DNA of 64,000 nucleotides from positions 62,001 to 126,000 of the forward strand of contig NZ_VFTZ01000005.1 of the NCBI RefSeq assembly GCF_006440775.1, written 5' to 3'. The DNA is from Mesorhizobium sp. B2-7-2 (GTDB lineage: Bacteria > Pseudomonadota > Alphaproteobacteria > Rhizobiales > Rhizobiaceae). Within the stretch, counting starts at the first letter, position 1; each line of letters begins with the position of its first letter. The translations under genes and the position numbers were made by a program. A model generated the notes under the pieces. That model was not told where the DNA came from. It saw only the letters and a list, made by a program, of their open reading frames with translations, and did no database searches. Below, piece after piece: positions 39,368 through 48,714 of the stretch.

Positions 39368-40108
39368 ATGCCTGAAATCGTCACGGCCGCCATGCTCGTC
39401 ATCGGCGACGAAATCCTCTCCGGCCGCACCAAGGACAAGAACATCGGCCATCTCGCCGATATCATGACGGCGATCGGCATCGACCTGAAGGAAGTGCGCA
39501 TCGTCTCCGACGAGGAGGACGAGATCGTTGCGGCGGTGAATGCCGTGCGTGCCCGCTATAACTACGTCTTTACCACCGGCGGCATCGGCCCGACGCATGA
39601 CGACATCACCGCCGACTCCATCGCCAAGGCCTTCGGCGTGCCTTGCGAATACGACGCCAAGGCCTATGCGCTGCTCGAAGCAAGCTATGCCGGGCGCGGC
39701 ATCGAGTTCACCGAAGCGCGCAAGCGCATGGCGCGCATGCCGCGCGGCGCCGACCATATCGACAATCCCGTCTCGGTTGCGCCGGGCTTCCGCATCGGCA
39801 ACGTCCACGTCATGGCCGGCGTGCCGTCGATCTTCCAGGCCATGCTCGACAATGTGGTGCCGACGCTGAAGGCCGGCACCAAAATGCTGTCGGCCACGGT
39901 GCACTGCCCCTTCGGCGAGGGCCTGATCGGCGGGCCGCTGGCCGAGATCCAGAAGGCGCATCCAGGCACCATCATCGGCTCCTATCCCAAATATGGCGAC
40001 GGCAAGTTCTGGACCGAGCTCGTCGTCCGCGCCCGCAGCGAGGAAGCGCTCGAGGCCGCGCGCAAGGACGTCGAGGCGATGGTGGCGGGCTTGGCCAAGG
40101 CAGGCTGA
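39368..40108 (+). CDS. CinA-like molybdopterin-binding domain protein
   Basis: 246 residues from the ATG at 39368 (GGAG upstream). The MoCF-biosynthesis/CinA N-terminal fold is seen in AAMLVIGDEILSGRTKDKN and the phosphate-binding TTGGIGPTHDDITADS (about residue 70). The C-terminal nicotinamide-nucleotide deamidase domain of full CinA is absent; this stand-alone form is common in alphaproteobacteria and is thought to handle ADP-ribose-like pyrophosphates. Function not proven. Confidence 0.82.
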   Translation: MPEIVTAAMLVIGDEILSGRTKDKNIGHLADIMTAIGIDLKEVRIVSDEEDEIVAAVNAVRARYNYVFTTGGIGPTHDDITADSIAKAFGVPCEYDAKAYALLEASYAGRGIEFTEARKRMARMPRGADHIDNPVSVAPGFRIGNVHVMAGVPSIFQAMLDNVVPTLKAGTKMLSATVHCPFGEGLIGGPLAEIQKAHPGTIIGSYPKYGDGKFWTELVVRARSEEALEAARKDVEAMVAGLAKAG

Positions 40109-40188
40109 TCCGCGGCTGGAACCAGTCAATGCGCTGAGGCGTTCCCTTGCCGCGCGGATGCGCGGGGCAAACAATCGAGGGACCACAC

Positions 40189-41022
40189 ATGCGCTTCAAG
40201 ACGATCGTGGCCATTTTGCAGAACGAACAGGACGCCGAGCGCGTTCTCGATTGCGCCCTTCCGCTTGCCGAAAGATTCGAGAGCCATCTCGTCGGCATCC
40301 ATGCCGAGGCGCTTCCCGTGCCCTACACGTCGGCCACGGGCTTTCCCGATACCGAATTCCTGCAGGTCTCGGCCGAGATGAACAAGGAGCGCGCCGACAA
40401 GTTACATGCCTATTTCCTGAAGCGGATCGAGGAATCCGGCCTCTCCTTTGAATGGCGAAGCCTGGAGAGCTTTTCCGGCGACAGCGCGCTGACCGGCATA
40501 TCGAGCGTGCGCGCCGCCGATCTGATCATCGCCGCGCAGCGTGACACCGGCGGCGATCCGAGCGCCGATGTCGACACGCTGGTCTACGATGCCGGCCGGC
40601 CGGTGCTGGTCGTGCCGCATGACGGCCCGCTGGTGACAACCTTCAGGCGTGTGTTGCTGGCCTGGAACGGCAGCAAGGAAGCGGCCCGCGCGGCCTTCGA
40701 CGCCCTGCCCTTCATTGCCGAGGCCGACAAGACCGACATTCTCGTCATCGATCCGCCCGAGAGCCTGGACGAATCCCCCGAGGCGGCCGGAGCCGAGATC
40801 GCTGCTGCCCTGTCGCGCCACGGCGCCAATGTCAGCGTCTCGGTGCAGAAGTCGGATGGCTCGGCAATCGACGACATCATCCAGTCGAGGATGGCCGAAT
40901 CCGGCACCGACCTGCTCGTGCTCGGCGCCTACAGCCACTCCTGGCTGCGCCAGCTCCTGTTCGGCGGCGTTACCCGCACGGTACTGCGCAGCACGAATGT
41001 AGCCGCTTTCCTGTCGCGGTGA
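40189..41022 (+). CDS. Universal stress protein (tandem UspA-like)
   Basis: 277 residues from the ATG at 40189 (GAGGGA upstream). The C-terminal Usp domain (from about residue 150, [16 protein letters not shown]) ends in [24 protein letters not shown], whose G-x2-H-x9-G-x-T pattern is the ATP-binding type. The N-terminal half ([17 protein letters not shown]) is a diverged second copy. Such double Usp proteins respond to starvation or oxygen limitation. Single gene. Confidence 0.85.
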   Translation: MRFKTIVAILQNEQDAERVLDCALPLAERFESHLVGIHAEALPVPYTSATGFPDTEFLQVSAEMNKERADKLHAYFLKRIEESGLSFEWRSLESFSGDSALTGISSVRAADLIIAAQRDTGGDPSADVDTLVYDAGRPVLVVPHDGPLVTTFRRVLLAWNGSKEAARAAFDALPFIAEADKTDILVIDPPESLDESPEAAGAEIAAALSRHGANVSVSVQKSDGSAIDDIIQSRMAESGTDLLVLGAYSHSWLRQLLFGGVTRTVLRSTNVAAFLSR

Positions 41023-41027
41023 CGCCG

Positions 41028-41075
41028 GAGCAATTCCGGGAAAAAGCGTGACACGGTTCTCCGTCCGCGATGATA
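41028..41075. repeat. RIME-like element, diverged copy
   Basis: GGAGCAATTCCGGGAAAAAGCGTGACACGG followed by TTCTCCGTCCGCGATGATATC (in pieces): left arm conserved, right arm mutated. Starts 5 nt after the universal stress protein stop codon. Confidence 0.5.
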
Positions 41076-41287
41076 TCTCAGTCGCGCTCTCCAAACGGAG
41101 ATCCACCCGTCTCCCGCGGAAGATCGTCGGAAATTCAGGTCGAGGGCCGTCTCACCTGCCATGGTCAAACATCATCCGGGGACGTCCACCGCTGTCCCTT
41201 GCCAAGAGCAAGGCTTTCCAGCTAATTCCGCCTGCATTCCATTGTTTCCGCGCGCTGATGGCGCGCGCGCTTGCGGAGTGCGCGAAC

Positions 41288-41788
41288 ATGTCCCTTCCCG
41301 AAAAAGCCTTTCCCGTCTCCTGGGACCAGTTCCACCGCGACGCCCGCGCGCTTTCCTGGCGACTGTCCGGCGCCAACAAGGGGCAATGGAAGGCGATCGT
41401 CTGCATCACGCGCGGCGGCCTGGTGCCCGCCGCCATCATCGCGCGCGAGCTCGGCATTCGCGTCATCGAGACGGTGTGCGTCGCCTCCTATCATGACTAC
41501 ACCAGCCAGGGTCAATTGCGGGTCCTGAAGGAGATTTCGCCTCCGCTGCTCGCCGATGACGGGGCCGGCGTGCTGATCATCGACGACCTGACCGATACCG
41601 GCAAGACGGCCGGCATAGTGCGCGCGATGATGCCGAAGGCGCATTTCGCGACGGTCTATGCCAAGCCGAAGGGCCGTCCGCTGGTCGACACGTTCGTCAC
41701 TGAAGTCAGTCAGGACACCTGGATCTACTTCCCGTGGGACATGGGCTTCACTTACCAGAAGCCGATCGCGGACGATCACGCCGGCTGA
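41288..41788 (+). CDS. gpt: Xanthine phosphoribosyltransferase
   Basis: 166 residues from the ATG at 41288. The PRPP-binding motif [15 protein letters not shown] (about residue 93) and the early [18 protein letters not shown] are as in Gpt, and the length matches the E. coli enzyme closely. The C-terminus [16 protein letters not shown] is a family feature. It converts xanthine, guanine and hypoxanthine to their nucleotides with PRPP. Single gene. Confidence 0.92.
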   Translation: MSLPEKAFPVSWDQFHRDARALSWRLSGANKGQWKAIVCITRGGLVPAAIIARELGIRVIETVCVASYHDYTSQGQLRVLKEISPPLLADDGAGVLIIDDLTDTGKTAGIVRAMMPKAHFATVYAKPKGRPLVDTFVTEVSQDTWIYFPWDMGFTYQKPIADDHAG

Positions 41789-41987
41789 ACGGCCATCTTA
41801 TTCTCCAGAGAATCTGCCTTAAACCTGGGTCGTGTAGTCGTGCCAACGAGCACGACTACTTTGCAGGATTGACTTTTTCTGGTGGAGTTTTCCGGCAGAG
41901 TGAAGTTTTTTACTTTTAAAGCCCACAATTCGCCGTAAGATTCGTAAGGTGGCAAAACGATTCTGGAGGCTGGGGCAGCTTCTTACC

Positions 41988-42476
41988 ATGTTGACGAGGC
42001 CGACGACGCACAACCAGATGGCCGAAAGAGTCCGGCGGCTCTTCGGCGTTGCGCCTTGTCGCCTTCAGGTTGCCGCCTTGCCTTGGCGCGAGAGCGAGAA
42101 CGGCGTCGAGATCATGCTGATCACCAGCCGCGACACCGGTCGCTGGGTGCTGCCCAAGGGTTGGCCCGAAGCCAGGGAACCGCTTTGCGAAGCCGCCGCT
42201 CGCGAAGCAGGCGAGGAAGCCGGACTCCGCGGCTCCATATCGCATGTTGAAGCCGGCCGCTATTTCTATGCCAAAGTCCTCGCCTCCGGCGAGGAAGTGC
42301 CTTGCGAGGTACTGGTCTTTCCGCTGCATGTCGACCGCGTCGCGGATCGCTGGAAAGAGAAGCGCGCGCGAACGCGCAAATGGGTTGGCCCGAACGAAGC
42401 CGTCCAGATGGTCAACGAACCCGACCTTTGCCAGATCATTGCCGGCTTCTGCGCCGCGCCGCGCAAATTCGCCTGA
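41988..42476 (+). CDS. NUDIX hydrolase
   Basis: 162 residues from the ATG at 41988; a GTG at 41949 would add 13 residues and cannot be ruled out. The Nudix box is perfect: GWPEAREPLCEAAAREAGEEAGL (around residues 58-80, listed as read), with Gly, Glu and REAGEE in place. The early RRLFGVAPCRLQVAALPWR and RWVLPKGWPE match the diphosphoinositol-polyphosphate/diadenosine hydrolase-like group common in Rhizobiales. Substrate not assigned. Confidence 0.82.
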   Translation: MLTRPTTHNQMAERVRRLFGVAPCRLQVAALPWRESENGVEIMLITSRDTGRWVLPKGWPEAREPLCEAAAREAGEEAGLRGSISHVEAGRYFYAKVLASGEEVPCEVLVFPLHVDRVADRWKEKRARTRKWVGPNEAVQMVNEPDLCQIIAGFCAAPRKFA

Positions 42477-42481
42477 GCCGG

Positions 42482-43645
42482 TCAGGCACGGCCAAAATCA
42501 TCGGAACTGAGCCGGGTCCAACGATCGCCCATCAACCCGCCGATGAAAATGTCGCCGGAGCGGACCGCTTCGGTGACCTCGGCGATGCGCGAGCGAACCA
42601 TCGTGCCCCCGGCATAGCGGAAGAAGACGTCCTTGTGGCCGAAGAGTTGCGGCATGAACCGGTTCTGCGTCTGCCCGGTGATGCCGACGCAACCCATCTC
42701 CCGCGCAGCCGCGATGAGGCCATCCAGCGTCACGCCCCAACGGGATCCGGACGCCTGGATTTGCAACAGGTTCGCGATGCCGCCGGCCTGGCCGTAGAAG
42801 GCGTAGCAGCCCAGCATCCTGCCCGTATCATCGTAAGTCCCGCCGAAATGAAGTGGCCCATCGGCTCGTTTCTCGGCCGCCAGCGCGAGCAGCCGCGGCA
42901 ACTCCCCGTCCGTCCAACTCGGCCGAAGGGAATAATCGGTCATGAGGGCAGGCAGTTGCTCCGCAAATTGGGCCGCATCGATCGGCTCCCGGTGGATCCG
43001 CTGGGATGACGAATGCTGGGCCGATGGCTCGAACCTTCTTCTTGCAAGAGCGTCGAACGCTCTCGCGCAAGGATCGAGCGCCAGGCGAGGCAGCCCGGGC
43101 CATTTACGGCGCAGCACGGCTGCGGCCATGGCGCCCGGCCGGAAAATACAGGTCCACTCCAGGCAATGCACCGGCAGCAGCTGATACTTCATCGGGCGCG
43201 CGAACGCCAAGGATGTCCGGTTGGCGGAATCGGTCAGGTACATGTCGAATTCGCTCTGATGCAGGGCACGCAGCAATTGCGGGCCGGCCCAACCGTGATC
43301 GATGCTGGAGTCGGTCATGAAGGGACCGATGATGGCCGCGCTCAATGCCCTTCCATTGAGCTCATAGCGGGCTTTCAGAACGCCCATGAAGCCACCCAAG
43401 CGGCCCTGCGGGTTGATCTGGACAAGAGCCTTGCTCTCATCCCCGTCCAGGTAAAGCCCCCTCATATAGTCCGCCGTCTGCACGATCGCGCGATCGCGCT
43501 GGCGGCGACGATGACGAAACTTCATCAGGAACAGCGCGGCGACCTGCTCGAGATCCCCGGCGGCTAAAGGCCGAACCGAGCCATGCTGGGATTCCAGCGG
43601 CGCAACCACCTGTCCCGGAACCGCTTTTGCGGAGACAAGATTCAT
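42482..43645 (-). CDS. Putative acyltransferase (GNAT-like), unknown role
   Basis: 387 residues. VRPLAAGDLEQVAALFLMKF at the N-terminus and GFMGVLKARYELNGRALSAAIIGPF after it resemble the first part of a GNAT fold; the C-terminal half (LIAAAREMGCVGITGQTQNRFMPQLFG, in part) repeats the pattern, as in two-domain GNAT or FemAB-type acyltransferases. No signal peptide or membrane segment. Converges on the NUDIX gene 5 bp away. Its upstream side is a 312-bp AT-rich region. The substrate may be a polysaccharide or lipid precursor, but this is a guess. Confidence 0.6.
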   Translation of the reverse strand: MNLVSAKAVPGQVVAPLESQHGSVRPLAAGDLEQVAALFLMKFRHRRRQRDRAIVQTADYMRGLYLDGDESKALVQINPQGRLGGFMGVLKARYELNGRALSAAIIGPFMTDSSIDHGWAGPQLLRALHQSEFDMYLTDSANRTSLAFARPMKYQLLPVHCLEWTCIFRPGAMAAAVLRRKWPGLPRLALDPCARAFDALARRRFEPSAQHSSSQRIHREPIDAAQFAEQLPALMTDYSLRPSWTDGELPRLLALAAEKRADGPLHFGGTYDDTGRMLGCYAFYGQAGGIANLLQIQASGSRWGVTLDGLIAAAREMGCVGITGQTQNRFMPQLFGHKDVFFRYAGGTMVRSRIAEVTEAVRSGDIFIGGLMGDRWTRLSSDDFGRA

Positions 43646-43957
43646 TATGATTGCCTATACGAAAGCGCTAAAGGCGGCCGTGCTTCCCAAAGGAAATCTC
43701 CATCCGGTCGGCTTCCCTGCAAAAATCTCCAAGAGGTCTTCTTCTACCATATCTGATTTTCTTTTCTGTAAATACATCGAAATCATTGCTGGAGAGCGCG
43801 CTAATAGCTAAAAACTAAAATAGAACCTTCTAAAACTTCAATATATATAAAGTAATTTGAAAAACATATTGAGCCGCTCTAACCGCATGACGGGAGGGCG
43901 GTTGCAACCGTGTTGCGGCTGATGGCGCCCGGCGGAGGCCGGGCGCCATCCCTTTCC
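43646..43957. other. AT-rich intergenic region upstream of the acyltransferase gene
   Basis: 312 bp lying upstream of the acyltransferase gene and downstream of the ABC exporter gene. From about 43735 to 43875 it is strongly A/T-rich (for example ACTTCAATATATATAAAGT), unlike the rest of the window. It probably contains the acyltransferase promoter and perhaps a binding site for an H-NS-like or MucR-type silencer. No ORF or clear palindrome was found. Confidence 0.4.
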
Positions 43958-45763
43958 TCAGGCGACGAGGCCCTTGGTCAGCTCGAGCGCCTGACGCTCG
44001 AACAGCCGCCGATAGATGCCGCCGCTCAGCCGGATCAGGTCGTCGTGCGAACCTTCCTCGGCGATACGCCCGCGATCGAAGACCAGCAGCCGGTCGAGCG
44101 CGCGCACTGTCGAGAGCCGGTGCGCGATCACCAGGGTCGTGCGCCCGACCATCAACCGCTCCATCGCCTTCTGGATCAGCACTTCCGATTCCGAATCGAG
44201 GCTCGATGTCGCCTCGTCCAGGATCAGGATGCGCGCGTCGGCCAGGAAGGCGCGGGCGATCGCCACGCGCTGGCGCTCGCCGCCCGACAACTTCACGCCA
44301 CGCTCGCCGACCAGGGTTCCATAGCCCTTGGGCAGGCTGGTGATGAAATCATGCGCGCTCGCGAGTTTGGCCGCATGCTCGATCTCGGCCTGGCTGGCGC
44401 CGGGCCTGGCATAGGCGATGTTCTCGGCGAGCGACCGGTGGAAAAGGATCGGCTCCTGCTGGACGATGGCGATCTGGCTGCGCAACGAAGCCTGCTCGAC
44501 CCGCGAGATGTCCTGCCCGTCGATCAGGATCCGCCCAGCATTCACATCATAGAGCCGCTGGATCAGCTTGACGAAGGTCGTCTTGCCCGAGCCCGAATGC
44601 CCGACCAGTCCGATGCGCTCGCCGGCCGCGATATCGACCGAGAAATCGCGGTAAAGCGGCAGAAGGTGAGTGCCGTAGTGGAACGTCACGTTGTCGAAGG
44701 CGATGTGCCCGTCGCTGATCCGGATCGGGCGAGCGCCGGGCCGGTCCTCAATGCCGAGCGGCTCGGACTGGAAGTCGACCAGTTCCTCCATGTCGTTGAT
44801 CGAGCGCTGCAGGTTGCGGATATGCGTGCCGATGTCGCGCAGATAGCCCTGCAGCACGAAGAACGAGGTCAGCACGAAGGCGACGTCGCCGGCGCTCGCC
44901 TGGCCCCAGGCCCACAACATGAGGGCAAGACCGATCACCGCCGCCCGCATCAGCAGCAGCAGCGCTCCTTGTGTGGTGCCGTTGGCGGTGCCGCGCATCC
45001 AGGTGCGGCCGGTGCGCAGGCGCCATTTGGCGACGACGCGCGCCAGCCGCGCTTCCTCGCGAGCCTCCGCGCCGAAGCCCTTGACGACGGCGTTGCAGCT
45101 CACCGCGTCTGCCAGCGAGCCGCCCAGCCGCGTGTCCCAGCTGTTGGCGAGCCGTGCGGCAGGCGCGACATAGCCGAGCGACAGCATCGCCGTGACAGCG
45201 ATGAACAGCACCGAACCGGCGGCCACCACGGCCCCCATCAACGGCCAGAACCAGCCGAGCAACAGCGTCGAGCCGACGAGCATGACGACCGACGGCAGCA
45301 GCGCGATCAGGATCGTGTCGTTGAGCAGGTCCAGCGCCCACATGCCGCGCGTTATCTTGCGCACCGTCGATCCGGCAAAGCTGTTGGCGTGCCAGTCCGT
45401 CGAGAAGCGCTGCACCCGATGGAAGGTATCGGCGGCGATGTCCGACATCATCTTCAGTGTCAACTCGACGATACATAGGAACGCGACATTGCGCAGCACG
45501 ACGCCGGCCAGCGCCAGCGCCATCAGGGTCGAGAACGCCGCCATCGCCGCATTCCAGGGGACTGCCTCGGTTCCGGCACCGCTGGCGACGGCGTCGACCA
45601 GGCGGCCGGAATAGAAGGGTGTCAGCACGTCGGCGAGCGTCGAGAGCAGGAAGGCGCCCATGATGAGCGAAAGCCGCCACGGCTGGTAGCGCCAGTGACT
45701 GAACGTAAAGCCAAGCACGCTGCGAAAGGCGCTTGCGCGCAGGTCGATCTTGAAACGAGCCAT
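43958..45763 (-). CDS. ABC exporter, fused membrane and ATPase domains (MsbA/MDR-like)
   Basis: About 601 residues from the ATG at 45763; an ATG at 45781 adds six residues, and neither has a clear ribosome site. The N-terminal membrane domain (about residues 20-320) has six predicted helices. The nucleotide-binding domain holds Walker A GHSGSGKTT (about 388), Q-loop IVQQEPILFH, signature LSGGERQR and Walker B ILILDEATSSLD. Works as a homodimer exporting lipids, drugs or peptides. A 13-codon leader frame and hairpin lie about 200 nt upstream on the same strand. Confidence 0.88.
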   Translation of the reverse strand: MARFKIDLRASAFRSVLGFTFSHWRYQPWRLSLIMGAFLLSTLADVLTPFYSGRLVDAVASGAGTEAVPWNAAMAAFSTLMALALAGVVLRNVAFLCIVELTLKMMSDIAADTFHRVQRFSTDWHANSFAGSTVRKITRGMWALDLLNDTILIALLPSVVMLVGSTLLLGWFWPLMGAVVAAGSVLFIAVTAMLSLGYVAPAARLANSWDTRLGGSLADAVSCNAVVKGFGAEAREEARLARVVAKWRLRTGRTWMRGTANGTTQGALLLLMRAAVIGLALMLWAWGQASAGDVAFVLTSFFVLQGYLRDIGTHIRNLQRSINDMEELVDFQSEPLGIEDRPGARPIRISDGHIAFDNVTFHYGTHLLPLYRDFSVDIAAGERIGLVGHSGSGKTTFVKLIQRLYDVNAGRILIDGQDISRVEQASLRSQIAIVQQEPILFHRSLAENIAYARPGASQAEIEHAAKLASAHDFITSLPKGYGTLVGERGVKLSGGERQRVAIARAFLADARILILDEATSSLDSESEVLIQKAMERLMVGRTTLVIAHRLSTVRALDRLLVFDRGRIAEEGSHDDLIRLSGGIYRRLFERQALELTKGLVA

Positions 45764-46141
45764 GATATCATACGGGCGCAAACGAGCCCGGTCCCGGAAA
45801 AATCGAATTGGAAAACCCGCGTCCGCGCCTTGCGGCGATCCTGAAAGCGGGAGGTTCAGTATGGTAGGTCGCCTGCCCTGTGGCGGCGAGCGGCAGCGGC
45901 AAATGCCTGTTCCGCGTCCGGCTCTCCGAGAAACCCTCGGAGCGCCGGCGCCGACCTAGGCCTCGCGGCCTCGCATAACGATGTCAAATCCTGCCATACG
46001 GTCCTCCCGGAAGGGAATCGCGGAAGGGTTGTTATAGGCAGGCATCAGCCGATCGCCAAGTCGGCCCGTCGCCAAAACGACATCTGGTCCAAGCAGTGCG
46101 ACGAATTTGCAACAACGGCGGGTTGTGCTGCCATTAGACAA
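45764..46141 (-). other. Leader region of the ABC exporter
   Basis: 378 bp between two same-strand genes. It holds the short frame at 45956-45997 and a hairpin CTCCGAG (45924-45930)/CTCGGAG (45936-45942) 13 nt after that frame's stop codon. No T-run follows the hairpin, so any control would be on translation or Rho rather than intrinsic termination. A longer frame (45956-46141) exists but has no coding look. Confidence 0.35.
45956..45997 (-). CDS. Possible 13-residue leader peptide
   Basis: ATG at 45997 with GGGAGG about 5 nt upstream, one of the strongest ribosome binding sites in the window. The frame reads MAGFDIVMRGREA and stops with TAG at 45956. It lies about 190 nt before the ABC exporter gene on the same strand and is followed by a stable hairpin. 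This resembles leader ORFs that control resistance exporters through ribosome stalling, but nothing proves translation. Confidence 0.3.
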   Translation of the reverse strand: MAGFDIVMRGREA

Positions 46142-46555
46142 TCAGGCTGTCGGCTTGCGATCCAGCCGCATGTAGCGCCCGTCAGTCGACGCCTTGAACC
46201 CAAACTTTTCGTAGAGGCTGTGGGCGTCGTTGGTCGAAAGGCTCCAATGCGTCACCATCCCGACCTCCGGGTGATCGATCAGCGCCTGGACGAGCCGCTT
46301 GCCGATCCCCCGTCCGCGATGTTCCGGCCAGATGATGACGTCGGCAACATAGGCAAAGACCGTGTAGTCGGTGATCGCGCGGGCAAAACCGACTTGCCTG
46401 CCGTCAAGATAGGCGCCGACGCAAAGCGAGTTGTCGAAGGCGCGACGGTGGGCTTCGTCGGTTCTGGATGCGCCCCAATAGCTTTGCATGAGCTGGTCGG
46501 AGGTTGCCCGGAAATCGATCCGCGACAGGTCGAAACTGATTTCAACATCCTGCAT
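46142..46555 (-). CDS. GNAT family N-acetyltransferase
   Basis: 137 residues. Motif A is clear: VADVIIWPEHRGRGIGKRLVQALI (Arg-Gly-x-Gly-Ile-Gly pyrophosphate loop around residues 75-90). SLSTNDAHSLYEKFGFKAS is motif B with the general acid Tyr. Short single-domain enzymes of this type acetylate small amines or antibiotics; the substrate is unknown. Lies 19 nt downstream of nadE on the same strand. Confidence 0.85.
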   Translation of the reverse strand: MQDVEISFDLSRIDFRATSDQLMQSYWGASRTDEAHRRAFDNSLCVGAYLDGRQVGFARAITDYTVFAYVADVIIWPEHRGRGIGKRLVQALIDHPEVGMVTHWSLSTNDAHSLYEKFGFKASTDGRYMRLDRKPTA

Positions 46556-46574
46556 GCGCGCGCAATCTCGCAGA

Positions 46575-48254
46575 CTAGCCGCGGTCCCGGAACCGGTTGG
46601 TGATCGGATAACGGCGGTCGCGGCCGAAATTCTTCCGTGTGATCTTGACGCCGGGCGCCGCCTGGCGGCGCTTGTATTCGGCGATGTAGAGCAGGTGCTC
46701 GACGCGCGTCACCGTCGCCCGGTCGTGGCCGCGTGCGACGATGTCGTCGACGCCCATCTCGTTCTCCACCAGGCATTCCAGAATGTCGTCCAGCACCGGA
46801 TAGGGCGGCAGCGAATCCTGGTCGGTCTGGTTCTCGCGCAGCTCCGCCGACGGCGCCTTGTCGATGATGTTGTTGGGGATCACTTCGCCCGACGGTCCGA
46901 GCGCACCCGGCGGCACATGGTTGTTGCGCCAGCGCGACAGCGCGTAGACCTGCATCTTGTAGAGATCCTTGATCGGGTTGAAGCCGCCATTCATGTCGCC
47001 GTAGAGCGTGGCGTAGCCGACCGACATCTCGCTCTTGTTGCCGGTGGTGACCACCATCGAGCCGAACTTGTTGGAGATCGCCATCAGGATCGTGCCGCGG
47101 GCGCGGCTCTGCAGGTTTTCCTCGGTGATGCCTTCCTGGGTGCCTTCGAAGAGCTGCGTCAGCGCGTGCCTGAAGCCTTCGACCGGCTCGGAGATCGGCA
47201 CGATGTCATAGCGGCAGCCAAGCGCGCGCGCGCAGTCCTCGGCGTCCTTCAGCGAATCCTTCGACGTGTAGCGGTAAGGCATCATGACGGTGCGCAGCCG
47301 CTCTTCGCCCAGCGCATCGACGGCCAAAGCCGCGCAGATCGCCGAGTCGATGCCGCCGGAGAGGCCGAGCACGACGTTCTTGAAACCGTTCTTGTTGACG
47401 TAGTCGCGCAGACCCAGCATGCAGGCACGGTAGTCGGCCTCTTCACGCTCGGGGATCTTCGACATCGGGCCTTCCGAGCAGACCCAATGATCGCCTTTCC
47501 GTTTCCAGGTGGTGACGGCGACCGCCTCCTCGAACTGGCTCATCTGGAAGGCCAGCGTCTTGTCGGCCCCGATGGCGAACGAAGCGCCGTCGAAGATCAG
47601 CTCGTCCTGGCCGCCGAGCTGATTGGCATAGATCATCGGCAGGCCGGTCTCGATGACCTGGCGGATGACGACCTGGTGGCGAACGTCGATCTTGGCGCGA
47701 TAGTAGGGAGAGCCGTTCGGCACCAGCAGGATCTCGGCGCCGCTTTCGGCCAGCGTCTCGCACACGGCGATGTCGCCCCAGATGTCCTCGCAAATCGGAA
47801 TGCCGATGCGCACGCCGCGGAAGTTGACCGGACCCTGCAGCTCCGGTCCGGCCTGGAAGACGCGCTTCTCGTCGAACTCGCCATAATTCGGCAGGTCGAG
47901 CTTGTAGCGCTCGGCGATGATCTTGCCGCCGTCGGCGAAGACGATCGAGTTATGCGTGCCGGTCCGGCGCTTCAGCGGCGTGCCGACGATGACGCCCGGC
48001 CCGCCATCGGCGGTGTCCTCGGCGAGGTCCTGCGCCGCCTTCTCGCAAGCCTTCAGGAAGGAAGGCTTCAGCACCAGGTCTTCCGGCGGATAGCCGGCGA
48101 GGAAGAGCTCGGTGTAGAGCACCAGATCGGCGCCCTGGCGCGCCGCGTCCGCCCTCGCCTCGCGCGCTTTTGCCAGATTGCCGGCGACGTCGCCGACGGT
48201 CGGGTTGAGCTGGGCGACGGCGATGCGCAGGATATCGGGAGCGGTCTTGGTCAT
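46575..48254 (-). CDS. nadE: Glutamine-dependent NAD+ synthetase
   Basis: 559 residues, two domains. The N-terminal nitrilase domain (about 1-265) supplies ammonia from glutamine; its Glu-Lys-Cys triad is visible as ELFLAGYPPEDL, KLDLPNYGEFDE and GIPICEDIWGD (Cys about 148). The C-terminal synthetase domain has the PP-loop LGLSGGIDSAICAALA (about 297) and TTGNKSEMSVGYATLYGD. It makes the last step of NAD synthesis from deamido-NAD. It heads a transcript shared with the small GNAT gene. Confidence 0.96.
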   Translation of the reverse strand: MTKTAPDILRIAVAQLNPTVGDVAGNLAKAREARADAARQGADLVLYTELFLAGYPPEDLVLKPSFLKACEKAAQDLAEDTADGGPGVIVGTPLKRRTGTHNSIVFADGGKIIAERYKLDLPNYGEFDEKRVFQAGPELQGPVNFRGVRIGIPICEDIWGDIAVCETLAESGAEILLVPNGSPYYRAKIDVRHQVVIRQVIETGLPMIYANQLGGQDELIFDGASFAIGADKTLAFQMSQFEEAVAVTTWKRKGDHWVCSEGPMSKIPEREEADYRACMLGLRDYVNKNGFKNVVLGLSGGIDSAICAALAVDALGEERLRTVMMPYRYTSKDSLKDAEDCARALGCRYDIVPISEPVEGFRHALTQLFEGTQEGITEENLQSRARGTILMAISNKFGSMVVTTGNKSEMSVGYATLYGDMNGGFNPIKDLYKMQVYALSRWRNNHVPPGALGPSGEVIPNNIIDKAPSAELRENQTDQDSLPPYPVLDDILECLVENEMGVDDIVARGHDRATVTRVEHLLYIAEYKRRQAAPGVKITRKNFGRDRRYPITNRFRDRG

Positions 48255-48312
48255 GGAACGGATTTAGCGTGACTGAAATCGCCCCGCAATGACGTTTGGT
48301 TGTGCCACTTAG

Positions 48313-48447
48313 GATCGATCGAAGATCGTATCCAGACTAATCGGCGGAGCCGATTATGTCCTCATCGATCGAAGATCGTATCCTGATTAATCGGCGGAGC
48401 CGATTATGTCCCTGATCGATCGACCGATGTCGATCGTATCCGGCTCG
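48313..48447 (+). repeat. 50-bp tandem repeat (two full copies and a partial third)
   Basis: Copies start at 48314 and 48364 (period 50), with a shortened third from 48415. Each full copy contains two perfect hairpins, CGATC-GAA-GATCG and AATCGGC-GGA-GCCGATT. Differences are few (CCAGACTAAT against CCTGATTAAT). In the nadE-tag intergenic region. REP-like rather than CRISPR: there are no spacers. Confidence 0.8.
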
Positions 48448-48544
48448 CCTGACGGCACTGCACAGGGATTTTGACCGGTCGGCTCTGTTTGCGTTGGCAG
48501 GTGGCATGCGTTGGAGATTGGCCGAAACGCCCATCGCGATCGTC

Positions 48545-48714
48545 ATTCCAGGGCGGAGCAGGAGCGAAGCTCCGTCGCGAAGACCCTGGAATCCATGCCG
48601 TTACCTTCGCCAAGGCGTGCATCGGAGCAGAATTCTGCACCGTGGCGGCGCTTCCAAGTCACGGTATTCTATGGTCTGCGCCGCGTCGCTTCGCTCCTTG
48701 CTCCGCCATAGAAT
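48545..48714. repeat. Two inverted copies of a palindromic element
   Basis: Copy 1 (48545-48592): ATTCCAGGG...CCCTGGAAT arms around GGAGC-GAA-GCTCC. Copy 2 (48666-48714, opposite orientation): ATTCTATGG...CCATAGAAT around the same GGCGGAGCAAGGAGCGAAGC core. This core is shared, so they are one family. With the tandem repeats they fill the 578-bp gap 48255-48832, in which no gene is seen. Confidence 0.7.

Noticed and set aside
45956..46141. 61-codon minus-strand frame upstream of the ABC exporter
   Set aside because: No ribosome site at its first ATG and low-complexity composition; only the short internal frame from 45997 has a convincing start site.
48313..48447. Tandem repeats considered as a CRISPR array
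   Set aside because: Copies are contiguous with no unique spacers, contain hairpins and have no cas genes nearby.
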